Positions 62,143-64,000 of a DNA stretch of 64,000 nucleotides are shown here, piece by piece. The position numbers were made by a program, and so were the translations under genes. Every line of letters begins with the position of its first letter. Within the stretch, counting starts at the first letter, position 1. Location of the stretch: positions 100,160-164,159 of the forward strand of contig NZ_RKLV01000006.1 in the NCBI RefSeq assembly GCF_026242195.1, in the 5' to 3' direction. This stretch comes from Halorutilus salinus (lineage in GTDB: Archaea; Halobacteriota; Halobacteria; Halobacteriales; Halorutilaceae). The notes under the pieces were generated by a model. The model was not told the origin of the DNA, made no database searches, and saw only the letters and a list, made by a program, of their open reading frames with translations.

Positions 62143-62997
62143 TTACGACCGCGACCGAACGGCTAAGAGATCGTCGGCGTCCGTGTCGGGGAGTATACCG
62201 GCTTCCCTCGCACGCGTGAACAGCGTCTCGACCGCGCGCACCCCTTCGTCGCCCATGTCGACAGTGTACCCGTTGACGTACAGGTCGATATGTCGACGTA
62301 GAACGTCGTCGTCGATCTCGTCCGCGTGCTCGCGGACGTAGCCGCGTAGGTCGTCATCGTCGGGAAGTCCCTTATCCCCGCGTCTGTCCCGTGCGTACCC
62401 GACGCTCGCGCTCAACGCCTCCTCGATCCGTCCAGGGTCTTCAACGTCACGCCGGACGGCGATACAGCCGAGGGGTACGGGCGCGCCCGTCTCTTTCTCC
62501 CACCACTCGCCGAGGTCGAGTACCTGCGTCAAGCCGTGGTCTTGGTAGGTGAAACGCCCTTCGTGTATAACGAGACCCGCGTCGTACCCACCGTCGGCGA
62601 CCGCGGGCATTATCTCGTCGAAGATACGTTCGTCCGCGGCTTCGAAGGATCGTGAGTGTAGCTGTAAAAGAAGATGCGCCGTTGTGAGTTCTCCGGGAAT
62701 GACGACGTCCGTGTCGTCTGACGCGAGTTCGGCAGGCTCTATCCCTTCGCGCGCCACGACGATAGGACCGACGCCGCGCCCGAGAGCGCCTCCTGAACGT
62801 AGCAAGGCGTAGTCGTCGAGCAGGCGTCCGAGAGCGCCGAAGGAGAGCTTGGTTACCTCGTAACGTCCTTCGAAAGCACGCCGGTTCAACGTCTCTACGT
62901 CGTGATGCTCCACCTCGAACGGTTCGCCTACCTTACCCTCCTTAGCGGCGTAGAAGGCGAAGGTATCGTTCGGACACGGCGAGTAGCCGAACCTCAT
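62143..62997 (-). CDS. mqnD: Menaquinone biosynthesis enzyme MqnD
   Basis: Enzyme of the futalosine pathway that makes 1,4-dihydroxy-6-naphthoate from cyclic dehypoxanthine futalosine. It has 284 residues with a periplasmic-binding-like fold: YSPCPNDTFAFYAAKEG at the N-terminus, VVIPGELTTAHLLLQLH, and DAGLVIHEGRFTYQDHG. Overlaps mqnB by 4 bases. Confidence 0.88.
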   Translation of the reverse strand: MRFGYSPCPNDTFAFYAAKEGKVGEPFEVEHHDVETLNRRAFEGRYEVTKLSFGALGRLLDDYALLRSGGALGRGVGPIVVAREGIEPAELASDDTDVVIPGELTTAHLLLQLHSRSFEAADERIFDEIMPAVADGGYDAGLVIHEGRFTYQDHGLTQVLDLGEWWEKETGAPVPLGCIAVRRDVEDPGRIEEALSASVGYARDRRGDKGLPDDDDLRGYVREHADEIDDDVLRRHIDLYVNGYTVDMGDEGVRAVETLFTRAREAGILPDTDADDLLAVRSRS

Positions 62998-63626
62998 ACG
63001 TATACCTCCGTGAGCGCACCGTGTAACGCTTCCGCACCCGTCTCGAAGTCGAAACCACGGCTCTCGCCCGCGTGGTTCGAGACGCCTACGACAGCGGACG
63101 CCGGGACACCGAACAGACGCGCGACCTGAGCGACCGCGGCGGTCTCCATCGTTTCGACGACAGCGTCCGTACGTTCAGCGATCTCACGCGCCGACTCGTC
63201 GGTGGCAGATACGGTAGCGACGGTCGCAACACCACCCTCCTCGCCTTCGACTTCGAGGGGTCCGAGGGGGTAGGAGTTGTAGTAGCCTTCTGTGGTCTCG
63301 AAGCCGAGGTGTTGGGTACCCCCGAAGCCCTCAGGCGTCACCACGCCGAGATCCCCGTGTACGGCGTGTGTACCGACGACGACATCACCTACTTCGAGCG
63401 CCGAACCCGGAAGAGCGCCCGCTACTCCGCACGAGACGACGCGGGATACGTCGTAACGTTCGAGGGCAAGCGCGACGCACGCCGCCGTGTTGGTACGTCC
63501 GACACCCGTTACGAGGGTTCGTGGTTCCCCTCCGAAGACAGGACGACCGAGTACCTCGTCGACCTTGTCGCGCCCCTCGGTGAAGTCGGCGACCTCGTCG
63601 CGCGTCGCCGTGACGATGAGTTCCAT
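62994..63626 (-). CDS. mqnB: Futalosine hydrolase
   Basis: A nucleoside phosphorylase-fold enzyme that removes hypoxanthine from futalosine. It has 210 residues: LIVTATRDEVADFTEGR, LVTGVGRTNTAACVALALER, VVSCGVAGALPGSALEVGDV, and METAAVAQVARLFGVPA. The pairing with mqnD decides between this and a methylthioadenosine nucleosidase. The ATG at 63626 is chosen over a GTG at 63704. Confidence 0.85.
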   Translation of the reverse strand: MELIVTATRDEVADFTEGRDKVDEVLGRPVFGGEPRTLVTGVGRTNTAACVALALERYDVSRVVSCGVAGALPGSALEVGDVVVGTHAVHGDLGVVTPEGFGGTQHLGFETTEGYYNSYPLGPLEVEGEEGGVATVATVSATDESAREIAERTDAVVETMETAAVAQVARLFGVPASAVVGVSNHAGESRGFDFETGAEALHGALTEVYV

Positions 63627-63714
63627 GTCGCATATACGACCCGTGTCGGTGTAACTCTGTCCCTCCTGCAGGGATCTCCAAAACGTTTTACCCCTAACCG
63701 ACACAGACGAAACA

Positions 63715-64000
63715 ATGACAGTCGGTGAAGACGCCGACCCTCCTACAGATGGCGACGGCTACACGTACGAGAAGGCAGACTGGTACCAAGCCGAGACGGG
63801 GTATGACGATGGGGTCATAGGCGAAGACACCGTTCCGGAACTCGTCGACAGACGCGCCGAAGGGCACGACGGCGTCGCTCAGATGTACAAAGGAGGCGTA
63901 TACAACCGAACGCTCACACCGGGGGTAATCGACGAAGCACCGGAGGGCGAGTTTGCGTCGGTGACGTACGGGGATTTCCGACGAATCTACCGGAGGCTTG
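63715..64000 (+). CDS. Long-chain acyl-CoA synthetase, 5' part
   Basis: The first 95 residues of an AMP-dependent synthetase, running off the window end. AEGHDGVAQMYKGGVYNRTL and GEFASVTYGDFRRIYRRL match the N-terminus of haloarchaeal long-chain fatty acid-CoA ligases. No active-site motif is included. An ATG at 63715 after an AT-rich box (aaacgttttacc) starts it. Confidence 0.75.
   Translation, partial: MTVGEDADPPTDGDGYTYEKADWYQAETGYDDGVIGEDTVPELVDRRAEGHDGVAQMYKGGVYNRTLTPGVIDEAPEGEFASVTYGDFRRIYRRL

Noticed and set aside
1..64000. CRISPR array, insertion sequence with transposase, or replication origin
   Set aside because: I saw no regular repeat-spacer array, no transposase gene and no orc1/cdc6 gene with flanking origin repeats.

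Overview
The window comes from a halophilic euryarchaeon, most likely of class Halobacteria or a close sister lineage. The evidence is the acidic proteins, archaeal information-processing genes (RfcL, DnaG primase, HerA, aIF2-alpha, aIF5A, L44e, S27e, S17e, S19e, Nop10, a tandem histone), a LysW carrier-protein amino-acid operon, CofE, diphthine synthase, archaeosine genes, DacZ, and gene neighbours that recall haloarchaeal chromosomes (hisE-pdxT, nadA-nadB-nadC, aIF5A-speB). Base composition looks moderately GC-rich by eye, and isoleucine is often written ATA, which is unusual for haloarchaea. I computed no statistics.

Layout: 1-3,700 is sparse accessory DNA. It holds a small membrane protein, a candidate pseudoknotted RNA, a PrsW-type membrane protease, a decayed paralogue of the small membrane protein, several palindromes, and a winged-helix/FilR1-type regulator behind a leaderless mini-ORF. 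3.76-12.4 kb has a DRG-type GTPase, a type IV pilus TadC/PilB-like pair, rfcL and a P-type cation ATPase. 12.6-18.1 kb is a tightly overlapping operon: Lrp-type regulator, lysW, lysX, lysY, lysZ, lysJ, lysK. 18.1-25.1 kb has cofE, a DUF5828-like protein, hisS-pyrF (pyrF apparently with a CTG start), PDCD5, rps19e, thiL, a SWIM protein and a duplicated LEA14-like protein. 25.2-35.7 kb carries an ACT regulator, lipase, aldehyde dehydrogenase, birA, a PEP mutase-family lyase, a COG1395 regulator, a flavin-type oxidoreductase, a nitroreductase, the RNase P RNA gene (minus strand), AMMECR1, pncB and dphB.

35.7-48 kb has a membrane-anchored J-domain protein, a mini-ORF/UspA/histone operon, a lipoprotein, hisE-pdxT, pdxS, dnaG-nadC and nadA-nadB, nth, and the rpl44e-rps27e-aIF2a-nop10-PAC2 operon. 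48.0-50.0 kb is a small restriction-modification island: N- and C-terminal remnants of an Eco57I-like gene, an AT-richer HsdR_N-type protein between them, and two 91-bp hairpin-bearing direct repeats. 50-64 kb has a DUF151 nuclease, MscS-dacZ, a frameshifted type IV pilin, aIF5A-speB, a PQQ-repeat lipoprotein, rps17e, herA, a BlaI-like/M48 pair, trpS, an RHH-queC-queE operon with a tandem 11-bp operator, mqnD-mqnB (futalosine menaquinone pathway), and the 5' end of an acyl-CoA synthetase.

Functionally the block is mainly housekeeping: translation, replication, and NAD, PLP, F420, thiamine, biotin and amino-acid metabolism. The least ordinary signals are the pseudoknot RNA near 0.7 kb, the two CTG-start candidates, the homopolymer frameshift in the pilin, the RHH operator array and the restriction-modification scar.
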